DNA of 58,989 bases from Oleiharenicola sp. Its GTDB lineage: Bacteria > Verrucomicrobiota > Verrucomicrobiia > Opitutales > Opitutaceae. Each line of letters starts with the position of its first letter. The stretch's first letter is position 1. The translations under genes and the position numbers were made by a program. This document shows, piece after piece, positions 58,922-58,989 of the stretch. Location: assembly GCA_025363455.1 (NCBI GenBank), contig JANYDW010000020.1, forward strand, positions 1 through 58,989, read 5' to 3'. Below the pieces are notes generated by a model. It did not search any database. It saw nothing but the letters and a program-made list of their open reading frames with translations, and had not been told where the DNA came from.

Positions 58922-58989
58922 GCGGGGCGTGACCCTCGCACGAAGCGAGGGAGGTGGGGCAAGGCGGGAGGTTGGGTGGCGCCCAGGGG

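Overview
The window looks like a chromosomal segment of a high-GC, Gram-negative member of the Verrucomicrobiota, most likely an Opitutaceae-type organism. This is inferred from several signs. There is a long TonB-dependent receptor with a TonB box of the form ETFTVNTEKDNGY. A lexA-imuA-imuB-dnaE2 cassette carries a GTTC-N4-GAAC operator, the kind of LexA motif described for Verrucomicrobia. Outer-membrane lipid genes of the YdbH/YnbE/YdbL type are present, and intergenic palindromic repeats are very dense. I found no rRNA, tRNA, CRISPR array or intact transposase.

Layout. Positions 1-2370 are a scarred accessory region: a piece of an alpha-L-fucosidase-like gene, two copies of a 161-bp inverted-repeat element around a lipoprotein gene, relics of an antitoxin, a transporter and an aminotransferase, and an intact VapBC-type toxin-antitoxin pair. 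Positions 2373-13104 read mostly leftward: ydbL-ynbE-ydbH, two nucleotide-sugar genes (a DegT-type aminotransferase and an epimerase), folC, accD, a ComF-family gene, truA, ruvX and manC. Positions 13205-15334 read rightward (rhodanese, a 34-residue basic protein, rimO). Positions 15363-20952 read leftward: an HtrA-like four-PDZ protease followed by two trypsin-fold paralogues that have lost their catalytic residues, then mpl.

The most coherent system is 21107-41499, read as a beta-1,2-glucan utilisation locus: a LacI-type regulator, a secreted GH144-type enzyme, a TonB-dependent receptor, a 1,2-beta-oligoglucan phosphorylase (GH94), a GPH-type sugar symporter, a very large FG-GAP/ASPIC protein, a GH3 beta-glucosidase without a signal peptide, and a second GH144-type enzyme with a beta-sandwich and FN3 front end. 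In this model polymer is cut outside the cytoplasm, the receptor and symporter import the oligosaccharides, and phosphorylase and glucosidase finish the job inside. No SusD-type protein is visible; the FG-GAP protein is a candidate for surface glycan binding.

From 41550 on come a membrane-anchored protein of unknown function, an ABC exporter pair, the SOS mutagenesis cassette, a GxxExxY gene enclosed by an inverted pair of repeats, priA with an upstream membrane protein, a Fur-family regulator lacking the usual metal-binding histidines, a TPR protein, two small envelope proteins and a GntP-type permease.

A second theme is repeat invasion. At least five families of palindromes fill almost every gap between genes. 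Some sit inside coding frames (folC, the FG-GAP gene), and others supply start or stop codons (truA, the aminotransferase gene).
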